Source: Rhodospirillaceae bacterium
Lineage (GTDB): Bacteria > Pseudomonadota > Alphaproteobacteria > GCA-2731375
DNA: 64,000 bases
Direction: 5' to 3'
Assembly (NCBI GenBank): GCA_018660265.1
Contig: JABJKS010000061.1
Coordinates: 1 to 64,000, forward strand
Both the position numbers and the translations under genes were made by a program. Below, piece after piece: positions 17,446 to 26,252 of the stretch. Each line of letters begins with the position of its first letter. Position 1 is the stretch's first letter. A model generated the notes under the pieces. It was not told the origin of the DNA. It saw only the letters and a program-made list of their open reading frames with translations, and ran no database searches.

Positions 17446-18632
17446 GAAAATAGGTTGCTATCCAGTGTCTCGCCCAAGGCTACCACGATCCCTTGGAAGC
17501 CATATTCATTTTGCAAGGTATTAAGTATTTCGGCCCGATGCGCCAAAGCTGTCAGCACTATAACATCGGGTGGAAATTGGCGCAGATGTTCAGGCGGTTG
17601 CACCTGATGATGGCTGGCTGGCATAAACAGACCCTGCTTGCGTGGATCGGCATCGACGACGTAATCAATGCCCTCGAGGTCAGCCGCAGCCAGTGCGGCC
17701 ACGCCCTTGCCACCGCTGCCCCACACCGCCAATTTTTTGCCGCCGGCGATGCAATCCACGTCCAAAGCCCTTAACCTGGCTATCAGAGCCTCCATGCCCG
17801 CAGTCATGGCAGCAAAAACCGGGGGCTGTTCAGTGGGTTCAATGATTGGATTGTCAGGTGGCGGCGCGATTTTTCTGGCATGCGCGGTAACGAATTCCCC
17901 GGCCATGGTCGGGGCAACCGAAACCACATCAAAACCATAGGCAAAAAGTGCCGCTGATAATGTGGCTGCATTGAAGTAGTTCACGTGATCGGGGAAGAAA
18001 TCATAAAAGCGTGATTGGCTCATCGCCAGTGCTAGGTTAGGCACTTCGACAAGCAGCACGCCACCGGGAGTGAGGCAATTGTTAAGACCGCGTAAGAAGC
18101 CGTCAACATCAAAAATATGTTCCAAAACCTGTCGCGTTACCACGGCATCGTAAGGTGCGCCTGGCGGCAGGCTGTCAGGCCCCAAATACATATCGAGCAC
18201 ATAGTGCCCACGGGCCTGGGCCGCATCACGAAATGGCTTCGAAGGTTCGATGCCCGTGACTTCTATCCCGGCGCTCGAAAACTTATCAAGAAACGCGCCA
18301 TCGCCGCAGCCAACCTCTAGCAATTTTTTCCCATTCAAATCAAAATGCGCAAGAAAATCCATCGAAAGTGTTGCAAGATAATGGTGGTAGTTAGGTGAAA
18401 AGCTACAACCCATTTCATAGTCAGCGTAGAATTCATCGCCGAGATAGCTGGTAAGTTGAACGAAGCCACAAAACGGGCATACGGCAATGTCAAGCGGACA
18501 TGCTTGATCGCCGACGAGCTGGTCCCTGCGCAGCAATCGTTCAACGGTGCGTGGTGCACGCGGCAGGTGCAGGCAGGTCGAGACGTTTTCGTTTCGACAG
18601 AGGCGGCATGGGATATTGGGCTTGTGGGTCAT
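17442..18632 (-). CDS. Sugar C-methyltransferase (NovU/TylCIII type)
   Basis: A 396-residue SAM-dependent methyltransferase in three parts. The N-terminal zinc-type domain has cysteines CRLCRN (residues about 9-14) and CPFCGF (near 56). The central Rossmann domain carries LEVGCGDGAFLDKF (near 107) and VLEHIFDVDGFL. The C-terminal NAD-like C-methyltransferase domain contains KLAVWGSGGKGVAALA near 305. This architecture is typical of enzymes that add a methyl branch to C3 or C5 of nucleotide-linked 4-keto-6-deoxysugars. The ATG at 18632 is chosen because it overlaps the upstream stop as ATGA. With RfbF and RfbG in the operon, the likely substrate is CDP-4-keto-6-deoxyglucose. Confidence 0.88.
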   Translation of the reverse strand: MTHKPNIPCRLCRNENVSTCLHLPRAPRTVERLLRRDQLVGDQACPLDIAVCPFCGFVQLTSYLGDEFYADYEMGCSFSPNYHHYLATLSMDFLAHFDLNGKKLLEVGCGDGAFLDKFSSAGIEVTGIEPSKPFRDAAQARGHYVLDMYLGPDSLPPGAPYDAVVTRQVLEHIFDVDGFLRGLNNCLTPGGVLLVEVPNLALAMSQSRFYDFFPDHVNYFNAATLSAALFAYGFDVVSVAPTMAGEFVTAHARKIAPPPDNPIIEPTEQPPVFAAMTAGMEALIARLRALDVDCIAGGKKLAVWGSGGKGVAALAAADLEGIDYVVDADPRKQGLFMPASHHQVQPPEHLRQFPPDVIVLTALAHRAEILNTLQNEYGFQGIVVALGETLDSNLFS

Positions 18633-19576
18633 CCACAGGGCTTTCTGTCTAACAGCGCACGACATTCGTCGACGACCGCATCAATTGCGCTGAAATTGGG
18701 TTCGAAGCCGAGCTCATGGGCGGCGTGATCGGTGGAATAGTACTGTGGCCGGGTATTTGTAGCGGTTTGGCTCAAAACATCAGAAATGTGATATTTGAGG
18801 CCAAATTCATCGCCTAAACGATCCAACAGCGCGAATTTTCCTGTCGGCGCGCGGCTATATGCGTCCAGTGCGGTATTTATTGGACGGGCTTGGGCGCTGC
18901 AAACAATCAACTGAAGCAAATCTTTCGGATGGATATAGTCACGTATTAAATCCGCCCCCCCCGTTTCAAGTGTTGTCTTCTCTCGCAGGCAGTACACGAT
19001 ATCTGACATCAGGTAACTTCCGACCGGTGGTTGAAACCGGCTGAAGTATCCGTAAAGTCGGATGTCGACAATATTTAATACTGGGTTCAAACGATGCTTT
19101 ATTTCAGAATTTAGTTTGGCGACGCTATAGCCTATGGAGGCCGACCTCGTGGCCGGATCGATGCTGGCCAGCTGGCCGCGTGCGATGGGGTTCGCCAGAT
19201 GCGTGCCAAAAACGGAACCGGATGAAAAAGCAACATAGAGGCATTGTGGTGCAGCGGCGAGGCTGGACAAAATTGAACTGTCAAAGCGTTCCGTCAAAGA
19301 CATCAACGCACTACCCGCTTGCGCAATTTGGCCCGCATCGCCCAGGCCAACGCAATTAAGGACAATATCGAATTCTAGACCTGGAAAAGCATCGTTCTGC
19401 ACAATGCATAGTGTTTCCGGCCGTTGAAAATCTGCAAACAAAGTCTCAAGGTGCGCCGGATCGCGCGAGAAGGCAGAGAGCTGCCAATCGGTCTCTTTGT
19501 TGATGAGTTGCGAGAGACTGCGGCCAAGATGACCGCCCGCTCCGAGTACGGCGACCTCCAGCTTCTTAGTAATCAT
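18629..19576 (-). CDS. NAD-dependent epimerase/dehydratase-family oxidoreductase
   Basis: A 315-residue extended SDR. The nucleotide-binding motif VLGAGGHLGRSL starts near residue 9. LYVAFSSGSVFG (near 127) and YSVAKLNSE (near 160) supply Ser, Tyr and Lys of the active site, and RLYGYFSRF is a substrate-domain motif. The ATG at 19576 overlaps the upstream stop as ATGA, which settles the start; a longer frame upstream of it lies inside the GT-C gene. In this operon it most likely reduces or epimerises the 4-keto C-methylated CDP-sugar as the final step, but this is inferred from position. Confidence 0.85.
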   Translation of the reverse strand: MITKKLEVAVLGAGGHLGRSLSQLINKETDWQLSAFSRDPAHLETLFADFQRPETLCIVQNDAFPGLEFDIVLNCVGLGDAGQIAQAGSALMSLTERFDSSILSSLAAAPQCLYVAFSSGSVFGTHLANPIARGQLASIDPATRSASIGYSVAKLNSEIKHRLNPVLNIVDIRLYGYFSRFQPPVGSYLMSDIVYCLREKTTLETGGADLIRDYIHPKDLLQLIVCSAQARPINTALDAYSRAPTGKFALLDRLGDEFGLKYHISDVLSQTATNTRPQYYSTDHAAHELGFEPNFSAIDAVVDECRALLDRKPCG

Positions 19577-21081
19577 GTGATGCCTTTCAAACGCCGGCGG
19601 TATTGGCCAAGGTGCCAAAGGAGCCAGCCCAAACCGATGCCTCCTGCCACGTCGGACCAAGCCAATGCCGGAGTAAGATAACGAGTTTCGAGCAGTAGCG
19701 TCTGGGAAAACGCGATGCTTCTGGTTGCGACGAAAAGCAGGCAGATCCAGATAATCAGGCGGTAGGGTCGAAATGACTCGCGAAAGGAAAGACAAAGAAC
19801 GAACAAGGCGAGCACGATAGAGGCCAGCCGCCACCCCGCCGTAAGTCCCTTTGACAATGTCGCGGCAGGATATTTTACCGCCGCTTCAATGCCGCCGAAT
19901 AGAAAACCCGACCGCCCTATGATTTGTCTGATATCAGCGCGTTCGACACTGCCCAGCATCCCGGGCCAGCCCATGGAGGCGGCGGGGTTTACCCACATTA
20001 TCGCCATGCGTCGTAACGGCAGGAAACCGTAATGCCAAAGTGGATTGGCGTGAATGCGTTCGGATGCCAACGCGGCGAATGCATCATCGATCTGTCCGGG
20101 GACTGGCTCACCACGCTTAATCTGTCGCAAATGAGTGAGCAAAAAGGCGACCCGTTTTCGTTCCTCATCGTCTGCGTAGGCTTCATCGGGAGGGGCGATA
20201 TTGGCATAAGTTTCTGTCGCCAACGGCCATACACTGATCCCAAGTTGATATTGATGCGAAAGCCATGTGCCAATCCAGGCGAGGGCGCCTTGTGGCAGTT
20301 GATGGCCTTGCGGCGAAAGACCGAATGGCGGCGTTGCGGGTAGCCCTTGAATGACACTGCGGGTTGTCCATACCCCGAACGGCACCGCGACTATCAGGGC
20401 AATCGCAATACCTTTTCTTAGGGCGCCCCATGCGCCATGCAAGGCCAACGCACAAAGGGCTATGGGAAGTGCGATAAGGACGAAATCATAACGTATGAAA
20501 AACCCGATCAAACTGGCGATGGCAATAGGCCAAGTGCGAAATCTGTTCTCGGCGAGCGAGCGGACGATCTCGGCTAGAATCCACAAGGCGACTGCACTTG
20601 AAAGCGCTTCCGTCATTAGAGCCCGTGACCAACCGGCCAGAGATGGCGAGAAAGCCAGCATCAAGCCAACACACCAGATACTTACAGGGGGTGCACCATA
20701 AAAGCCTAATGCCCAGCAAAAATAGCAAATCGACAGGGTGAAAAGGACGGATTGAAATAACAAAGGCGCCGTCACGCTGTCCCCAAAGGCAAACCAGGAC
20801 AGGGCAATAAATGTCGGATAGCCGGGAAGTTGATTGCCGCCCCAATGTGGCGTGCAGGATGCCGCTGCCCAGTGATCCATGGAAACACAAAAGTTGTGCA
20901 GGATATTGCCTGCGACGTTAGCATAGACTTCTGCATCCCCCACTGCCCAAGGGCCGGCAAGAACAGCCGCCAATCTGACACTGAAGGCGACCAAAGCAAT
21001 TGCAATAAGTGCACGCCAAAGCTGTTGGCCCGAACATTGCTCGGGCAGGAAAACACTGGGTATGATTGGGGGGGCGTGCAT
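19573..21081 (-). CDS. Polytopic GT-C glycosyltransferase (ArnT/GT39-like)
   Basis: A 502-residue membrane protein with about ten or more hydrophobic helices. The first periplasmic loop has the acidic motif GDAEVYANVA (near residue 43) followed by GGNQLPGYPTF (near 75), the arrangement seen in polyprenyl-phosphate-sugar-dependent GT-C enzymes of the ArnT/GT39 clan. Such enzymes use an undecaprenyl-phosphate sugar in the periplasm to decorate lipid A, polysaccharide or protein. The ATG at 21081 is preferred to a GTG at 21213, which would overlap the GMC gene and add a poorly coding stretch. It shares the operon with an ArnC-like GT2 and CDP-sugar genes, a likely donor-acceptor chain. Confidence 0.8.
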   Translation of the reverse strand: MHAPPIIPSVFLPEQCSGQQLWRALIAIALVAFSVRLAAVLAGPWAVGDAEVYANVAGNILHNFCVSMDHWAAASCTPHWGGNQLPGYPTFIALSWFAFGDSVTAPLLFQSVLFTLSICYFCWALGFYGAPPVSIWCVGLMLAFSPSLAGWSRALMTEALSSAVALWILAEIVRSLAENRFRTWPIAIASLIGFFIRYDFVLIALPIALCALALHGAWGALRKGIAIALIVAVPFGVWTTRSVIQGLPATPPFGLSPQGHQLPQGALAWIGTWLSHQYQLGISVWPLATETYANIAPPDEAYADDEERKRVAFLLTHLRQIKRGEPVPGQIDDAFAALASERIHANPLWHYGFLPLRRMAIMWVNPAASMGWPGMLGSVERADIRQIIGRSGFLFGGIEAAVKYPAATLSKGLTAGWRLASIVLALFVLCLSFRESFRPYRLIIWICLLFVATRSIAFSQTLLLETRYLTPALAWSDVAGGIGLGWLLWHLGQYRRRLKGIT

Positions 21082-21187
21082 TTGCGAATATTGCGTTGCC
21101 GATATAAGGATAGCAAGGGTAATTCCGTTTGGAACCGGTGAGGAAAAACATATCTTGGTAGAAAATAAAAGCTCAAAAATCAATCGA

Positions 21188-22807
21188 TTATAAAGGCGTA
21201 AGATTGGCCACACGAAGCGCGTTTGCGACGATAGTAAGAGTAGGGTTTTGTGGGGCTAAACTGGGGAATACCGCCCCGTCAACGACAGATATACGTTGAT
21301 GATCAGCTAATCGTCCGAGTTGGTCGGTTTGTAATGCCTCGGGGCGCTCTTTCATCGGTAGGGTCCCGGCGAGATGTCCGGAAAAGCCGAAAGGCGTGGA
21401 TTTGAAACTCGGACCTATAGGGCGCAACTGGGTTAAGTCACCTGCCGCCTGTAACCTTCTTACAGCTTCTTTTAGCTCTCCGGAATTGATCGGCGCTTGC
21501 GCACCTTGGATATCGAGTTGCCAAAATGGCTGCTCACCCCGATGAGCACTTATCATGACTTGTCGTGATTGCGCAGCCGATAGATAGGCAAAGCCGACCG
21601 CCAATCTTGGCCACATGAGTTTCCATAGGCCGCTTCGATGCAAAAAACTAAAGAAGCGGTCCGCGGTCATCGCGCCAAAAATATAGGGACTAAAACTGTA
21701 GAACTGGAAATGGATACCATCGCCATTACGGGCGTCCGGGCGTAAAGCCAAGGCCATCTCGCTTAACGAAAATGGCGCTATTGCGGGATGTTCCATTCCC
21801 CTCGTTTGACCGATCCGATTGAGGAACACGGCCATATCGTTGTCCAGCAGCGGCGCGGCCCGATTGGGCAAATTCAGGGACTGAGCAGCGATGCGAAATG
21901 AACCGAGCGTGCCGGCAGCTAGGAATACCCGATCGAATGCCCTTTCAGATGGATAGCTGCCGCTCGGGCCCAGCATCTTCAATTGTACCCCTTGCGGGCC
22001 TTCATGGAATGTTAGACAGATTGTGTTGCTACAATAATCGCCCCTTGGGTGATCGCGAATTAGCTCAATCCAAGGCCGACTGGAGGCAATTAGATCGTGG
22101 GGGCAACCGAATAGACACAGACCACAATGGGTGCAGTCGGAAAACCCGACGGCAAGGCGTGAATAGCCTCCATCCAGACCGGAAGCCTGCAAGGCGTGGC
22201 GGCTTTCCTGCCATAGAGGAGCCAGTGCGGATAGGGATGTCGATGGGCGCGGGCCCGTCTGCTGACCAAAGAGCGGATAACTATTCGTCAAACCGTCATC
22301 GTTGGCATTAACACCGAGGAGATCAGCAGCCTTATGATAGTAAGGTGATAGGTCTTCGGGGTTTAGGGGCCAATTCTTAAAATCAGCCACTCGCATAGGA
22401 TAGCAGGCGGCCCCCCAAACATTGGATAGCCCGCCCGGTGCCGCGGAAACGGGCGGATCAGCGCCATCAATGGTCATGACCTGCTGTTGGTGACGGAATA
22501 CGAAATCGGAACCCAAGATGCGTTTTTGCGTCCTGCTGGGATCAATATCGCCACCAATCAGGCTGGCAAGCCCCGGCCTTCTCCTGGGCTTCTGACGGCC
22601 TGCGTTGGCGCCACTCAAACGATTGAGAACCACCGGATCAATAGACCTAGCCGCGTTTGCCGCGACGATTCTATTTCCTTGAAGTTCCTCGGTAACGGCG
22701 GCGTTGTCATCACCACAATCAAACAAGGTGACCCGGGCACCGCGTTGCAACAAAGATAACGCCGCCGCACAGCCTGCGGGCCCGGATCCAATAACGGCGA
22801 TATGCAA
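21188..22807 (-). CDS. GMC-like FAD oxidoreductase with an embedded ferredoxin-type cysteine motif
   Basis: A 539-residue flavoprotein. The N-terminal dinucleotide fold is AVIGSGPAGCAAAL (residues about 4-17). APGGLSNVWGAACYPM (near 123-138) matches the GMC FAD-covering motif. The C-terminal DGAVFPSLAPQNPTLTIVANALR (near 511-533) corresponds to the GMC FAD and active-site region. In between, Cys225, Cys228, Cys231 and Cys235 followed by Pro form a C-x2-C-x2-C-x3-C-P ferredoxin motif, which classic GMC oxidases lack. It may oxidise an alcohol of a sugar or lipid-linked sugar and pass electrons to a quinone or protein partner rather than oxygen. It starts 5 bp after the aminotransferase gene. 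The product could feed the neighbouring PLP enzyme, but the substrate is unknown. Confidence 0.8.
   Translation of the reverse strand: MHIAVIGSGPAGCAAALSLLQRGARVTLFDCGDDNAAVTEELQGNRIVAANAARSIDPVVLNRLSGANAGRQKPRRRPGLASLIGGDIDPSRTQKRILGSDFVFRHQQQVMTIDGADPPVSAAPGGLSNVWGAACYPMRVADFKNWPLNPEDLSPYYHKAADLLGVNANDDGLTNSYPLFGQQTGPRPSTSLSALAPLWQESRHALQASGLDGGYSRLAVGFSDCTHCGLCLFGCPHDLIASSRPWIELIRDHPRGDYCSNTICLTFHEGPQGVQLKMLGPSGSYPSERAFDRVFLAAGTLGSFRIAAQSLNLPNRAAPLLDNDMAVFLNRIGQTRGMEHPAIAPFSLSEMALALRPDARNGDGIHFQFYSFSPYIFGAMTADRFFSFLHRSGLWKLMWPRLAVGFAYLSAAQSRQVMISAHRGEQPFWQLDIQGAQAPINSGELKEAVRRLQAAGDLTQLRPIGPSFKSTPFGFSGHLAGTLPMKERPEALQTDQLGRLADHQRISVVDGAVFPSLAPQNPTLTIVANALRVANLTPL
22100..22135 (-). other. 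[4Fe-4S] ferredoxin-type motif within the GMC-like flavoprotein
   Basis: These codons specify CTHCGLCLFGCP (residues 225-236). The spacing C-x2-C-x2-C-x3-C-P is the standard bacterial ferredoxin cluster-binding pattern. Only one such motif is visible in the protein, so a single cluster would be expected. Confidence 0.7.
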
Positions 22808-22812
22808 GGGCC

Positions 22813-24069
22813 TTAGACGCCAAAATAGGCGCGGATGCAGGCGACGGTTTTTTCAACCTCATCCGCGCCGTAGGAAGGGTAAGTCGGCAGCAACACAACG
22901 CTGGCCGCGGTACGTCGCGCATTTGGGCAGTCACGGGCAAATTCCTTAAAACAGGCTAAATCGGCGCAGTTTTTCAGGTGTTGAGCGCCAATGTCCCGGC
23001 CCCTTTGCATCAAATAGCGCAATAAATCATCCCGATTCGGTGCCAGTATTGGAAAATAGCTATAAGTATGCCCGTGATTAGTGCGATATGGTGGCAGCCC
23101 GAGCTCGTCTATATCCGACAACCCCCCACGATACAACGCGGCGTGGGCAATGCGCTTTTCAATCTGTTTTGTGAGACCGTCTAATTGCTTTAACACCAAC
23201 CGGGCCTGTAACGGTGTCATCCTGCGAAAATAAGAATCGGCCAAATGTCTCTTTTGCTCCGGGGCAGCATCAATCGTAACTTGTTGGTTTAACAATGCGA
23301 TGTTCTTGAGATAGCCGAATTGAAATATTCGGTAGGTAATTGTTCTAAAAATTGGTGGCCATGTGGCCACGTCCGTGATTAGGCCGCCGATGACTTTCCG
23401 CAGATAGTATGGAGTTTCCTGCCAGGGAAACAGATCGCGCTGTCTTCGAATGCTTTCCGCGATGTTGTTGTCATCGCAGATCAAAAGTCCGCCAAAAAAG
23501 CTGTTTATATTCTTGTACATGCCGAAACTGAAAATACCGGCATCACCAATTGTGCCCACTGGACGGTTGTTGTCCTTCGCCCCGAGCGCCTGCGCCGCAT
23601 CTTCAATCAAGGCCAAGCCGCGGTCCCTGCATAGAGCTTCGATCGGTGCCATGTCACAGGCTAAACCATGCAAATGGGTCACCATGACAGCGCCTGTGTT
23701 TTCATCTACCAGGGGTGATATTGTTTCAATACCAATATTGCACGTGTTGCCAACGAGGTCGGCGAAAACAGGTATGGCACCAGCCGCGATGACCATGTTG
23801 ATGACATCGGAAATCGTATAGGGCGATAGAATTACTGATTTTCCCGGCTTGACGTAAGCTTTGATCGCCATGTGAATGGCGACCCGGGCCTTGGGCATAC
23901 ATAAGGCGTTCGGCACGTCGTAGCGGGCCTCAAAAGTCCGTTCCAATCGCGCGCAGTCCTGACCCCAATGCAAGCGGCCCAATAACAGGTTCTTGACCAC
24001 TTCAACGTATTGTCCGGTACTGGAATACAGCCGAAACCGCGGCATCGGTCCGATGCTTCTTGGGTTCAT
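22813..24069 (-). CDS. DegT/DnrJ/EryC1/StrS-family aminotransferase (divergent)
   Basis: A 418-residue PLP-fold protein. Seen: LIEDAAQALGA with Asp157, and SFGMYKNINSFFGG with Lys186 in the Schiff-base position, so the enzyme should be catalytically competent. The loop lacks the usual Gly-Asp-Gly-Gly after the lysine, and the C-terminal third is longer than in WbpE-like proteins, marking a divergent branch. The likely job is transfer of an amino group to a ketosugar. It starts within the stop codon of the upstream membrane gene (1-bp overlap) and ends 5 bp before the GMC-like flavoprotein. An oxidase-aminotransferase pair would install an amine at an alcohol carbon, but the order of action is inference. 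Confidence 0.85.
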   Translation of the reverse strand: MNPRSIGPMPRFRLYSSTGQYVEVVKNLLLGRLHWGQDCARLERTFEARYDVPNALCMPKARVAIHMAIKAYVKPGKSVILSPYTISDVINMVIAAGAIPVFADLVGNTCNIGIETISPLVDENTGAVMVTHLHGLACDMAPIEALCRDRGLALIEDAAQALGAKDNNRPVGTIGDAGIFSFGMYKNINSFFGGLLICDDNNIAESIRRQRDLFPWQETPYYLRKVIGGLITDVATWPPIFRTITYRIFQFGYLKNIALLNQQVTIDAAPEQKRHLADSYFRRMTPLQARLVLKQLDGLTKQIEKRIAHAALYRGGLSDIDELGLPPYRTNHGHTYSYFPILAPNRDDLLRYLMQRGRDIGAQHLKNCADLACFKEFARDCPNARRTAASVVLLPTYPSYGADEVEKTVACIRAYFGV

Positions 24070-25310
24070 TATTTAGCCTCTTTAAGCAGACTATGAACAA
24101 ATGCCGGCAGCGGCAAGCCGCGCGCCATAAATGTTCTCGCGACATTCTGAACGCCAATGGCAGACAGCAGAAAAAGCGCGGGATAAACCGGACCCCGATA
24201 GCGCCAGTTGTAATCCAACAATGTGACGGCATGGAAGACAGCAAAAGAGAGTACACAAGCCGTTGCCATCAACGCAATCCAACCCGATATCTGCATTCTA
24301 TCAGCGCGTGTCGCGGCACAGGCTGTGTACAAACCAACCACGGCAAAACCATAAAGCGCCGGGAAAAATGTAATGTTCAATACCTTATGGCCAAAGCTAA
24401 AGTCGTCAGCGAGAAACCAAAAGAAATAGCAGACACGCAAAATCGAAACCTTGAGAAATGAAAATATATCGTCGCCGCCAGTAACGTAGGTTTCGGGTCG
24501 GACCCATACCACATGGCCCTGGAAAATTTCATTATGATAAATGGCGAGGGGTTTCGCCAGAACACCAAACGGCAACAGGTCGGGATCATGGATCAGAACT
24601 GTGCCAACGATTAGCGCCAAGACGAACATACCAATCACACATTGAAACGCTGTGCTAAGTGGGATGCCACGCCGCCAAAATAGATAAATCGTAATGGTCG
24701 TGAGAAGCCACCATGAAAACACGATCCCAATCGGTCTAAAAAAAAAGCTAAGGACGGAAATCAACAGCAACATAAGAAAATATCTTGAGGAATTTGTATC
24801 GAAATTGGGATCAAATACCCTGATATTCATTGTAAGAATAAGCGCTGACAACGAAATAAACAGGCTGTCGGGTTGCGTCATTGAAAACCACTGAATGTAT
24901 TCCCAACACGTCATGAATTGAATGAGTATCAGAATTCCAGGCAGAATTCCGATGCTGGAGTTTGATGTGGTTTTGAATAGATGCAGAAAAATGTACGAAG
25001 ATACTGTGCAGTTAATGAATATCAAAAAATACACTGGCTGATCTGGGGAAATCAACAAGGTCAATACTAGTATAATATAGTATAAAATATAATTAACTTC
25101 GGACTGGGTCATTTCATGAAAGTCTTTGATATCCTGATTAGTGCGGAAAAACTCAAATAGATCAAATTTTGTCGAAAGCAAATACTTCGACAAATCATAA
25201 TCGCGTTCTCCGTCGGACGTTATTAATGGTCCATAGCCAAACCCAACAGCCAAGAAAACAGCGCATAAAAAGATGAATATGCCTGCCGATATTCGCGGAT
25301 TGCTAGTCAT
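24069..25310 (-). CDS. Polytopic membrane protein, possibly GT-C-like
   Basis: A 413-residue protein with roughly ten hydrophobic helices and no clear family match. The first large loop has SDGERDYDLSKYL (near residue 38), an acidic pattern placed like the catalytic loop of GT-C enzymes. The coding sequence is visibly more AT-rich than its neighbours, as is common for imported polysaccharide genes. The ATG at 25310 overlaps the GNAT stop by 8 bp; an upstream extension would read through the GNAT gene. Alternatives are an oligosaccharide polymerase or another membrane glycosyltransferase. Confidence 0.7.
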   Translation of the reverse strand: MTSNPRISAGIFIFLCAVFLAVGFGYGPLITSDGERDYDLSKYLLSTKFDLFEFFRTNQDIKDFHEMTQSEVNYILYYIILVLTLLISPDQPVYFLIFINCTVSSYIFLHLFKTTSNSSIGILPGILILIQFMTCWEYIQWFSMTQPDSLFISLSALILTMNIRVFDPNFDTNSSRYFLMLLLISVLSFFFRPIGIVFSWWLLTTITIYLFWRRGIPLSTAFQCVIGMFVLALIVGTVLIHDPDLLPFGVLAKPLAIYHNEIFQGHVVWVRPETYVTGGDDIFSFLKVSILRVCYFFWFLADDFSFGHKVLNITFFPALYGFAVVGLYTACAATRADRMQISGWIALMATACVLSFAVFHAVTLLDYNWRYRGPVYPALFLLSAIGVQNVARTFMARGLPLPAFVHSLLKEAK

Positions 25311-25890
25311 CAAAGTTCCTGGAGTAGGAGATGAATTCAGTGGACCCGCCTTTCCCGACCTTGGTCTTCTGAAAGCCCAGGGCGGTGTAAAATAACTTTG
25401 CACCGTCGCTATTGTCAGCGAGAGATTTCACGTAAATTTTTCGATAATTTCGCGCTTTGGCGATGTCGATGGCAGATTGAACGAGGCGGCGTCCAATGCC
25501 TTTGCCTTGCTGACTGGGCGCAACGAACAAATAGGCTATTTCCGGCTCCGGCTCGTGGGATCCGTAAATAATTGCCTCTATGAACTGCTGGCGAAATTTG
25601 GCTATTGTTAGAAATCGAACCGCAAATGCAGGCGCAAATGCCAAGATGGTGTTGAATACTATACGGCGGCTCAATGTTTCGGGTGCAAAAGATAAAAGCA
25701 GGCCGCCCACGAGTTCGTTCTGTTGCATTTCGCTGAGGATAATTTCATCACGGCTGCCTTCCACGGATTGATAAAACCGTACCAAATAACGCATGCCCAA
25801 TTGTGCGGGTAGTGAGGCTGGCAATGTTGCCAAATGCAATTGCGCCAATTTGTTCGCGTGAGACGGCAAGATTTTTTTCCTAGTCGGCAT
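25303..25890 (-). CDS. GNAT-family N-acetyltransferase
   Basis: A 195-residue single-domain acyltransferase. The acetyl-CoA loop QQGKGIGRRLV (near residues 131-141) matches the Q/R-x-x-G-x-G/A signature, preceded by the strand PEIAYLFVAP and followed by helix and ALGFQKT, the usual C-terminal GNAT motif. It is the first gene of the ten-gene minus-strand operon and overlaps the next start by 8 bp. With two PLP aminotransferases in the locus, N-acetylation of an aminosugar is a sensible role, unproven from sequence. Confidence 0.85.
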   Translation of the reverse strand: MPTRKKILPSHANKLAQLHLATLPASLPAQLGMRYLVRFYQSVEGSRDEIILSEMQQNELVGGLLLSFAPETLSRRIVFNTILAFAPAFAVRFLTIAKFRQQFIEAIIYGSHEPEPEIAYLFVAPSQQGKGIGRRLVQSAIDIAKARNYRKIYVKSLADNSDGAKLFYTALGFQKTKVGKGGSTEFISYSRNFDD

Positions 25891-26252
25891 GATGTCTCGA
25901 TGACGTAATTAAATGCGCTGCAGGCCATAGTCAGATTAAAGAGCAGATTGTGGAGCCAATCCATGATTTTAGCATCAATGCTATAGCGCGAACCTGCGAC
26001 GATATCCATGCCAATCACGGACAGTCATAGTTGGTGGCACGCAATTTTCCTCCAAACCGTGGCCAAGTTGATTGTCACCGCAATTTGGTATTATGCCGTA
26101 TCTGAATGACAATTCAGCTTCGAATGAATTGAATACTGTGGCCACTGAATTGCCATCGAAAGATTATTGTGCTTGTTTTAGTGAGGTTGGATCGCGCGTT
26201 ATGAGGACGGCTGCCGATCTCAATTATTCGGAGACATGTCGACGATGGCCAA
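25891..26252. other. Intergenic region between divergent operons
   Basis: A 362-bp AT-rich spacer separating the minus-strand CDP-sugar operon from the plus-strand SGNH/MBOAT operon. It must contain both promoters. A TTGATT followed 15 bases later by TATTAT (around 26068-26095) is a poor but visible plus-strand candidate. No repeat or terminator hairpin was found. Confidence 0.35.

Noticed and set aside
19577-19834. N-terminal extension of the SDR gene
   Set aside because: The extension of 86 codons would read through the end of the GT-C gene. The ATG at 19576 overlaps the upstream stop as ATGA and begins directly before the nucleotide-binding motif.
21082-21213. GTG start for the GT-C gene
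   Set aside because: It would overlap the GMC gene and add 44 residues with no helix or similarity; the ATG at 21081 gives a normal N-terminus. Absence of a strong ribosome site before 21081 leaves some doubt.
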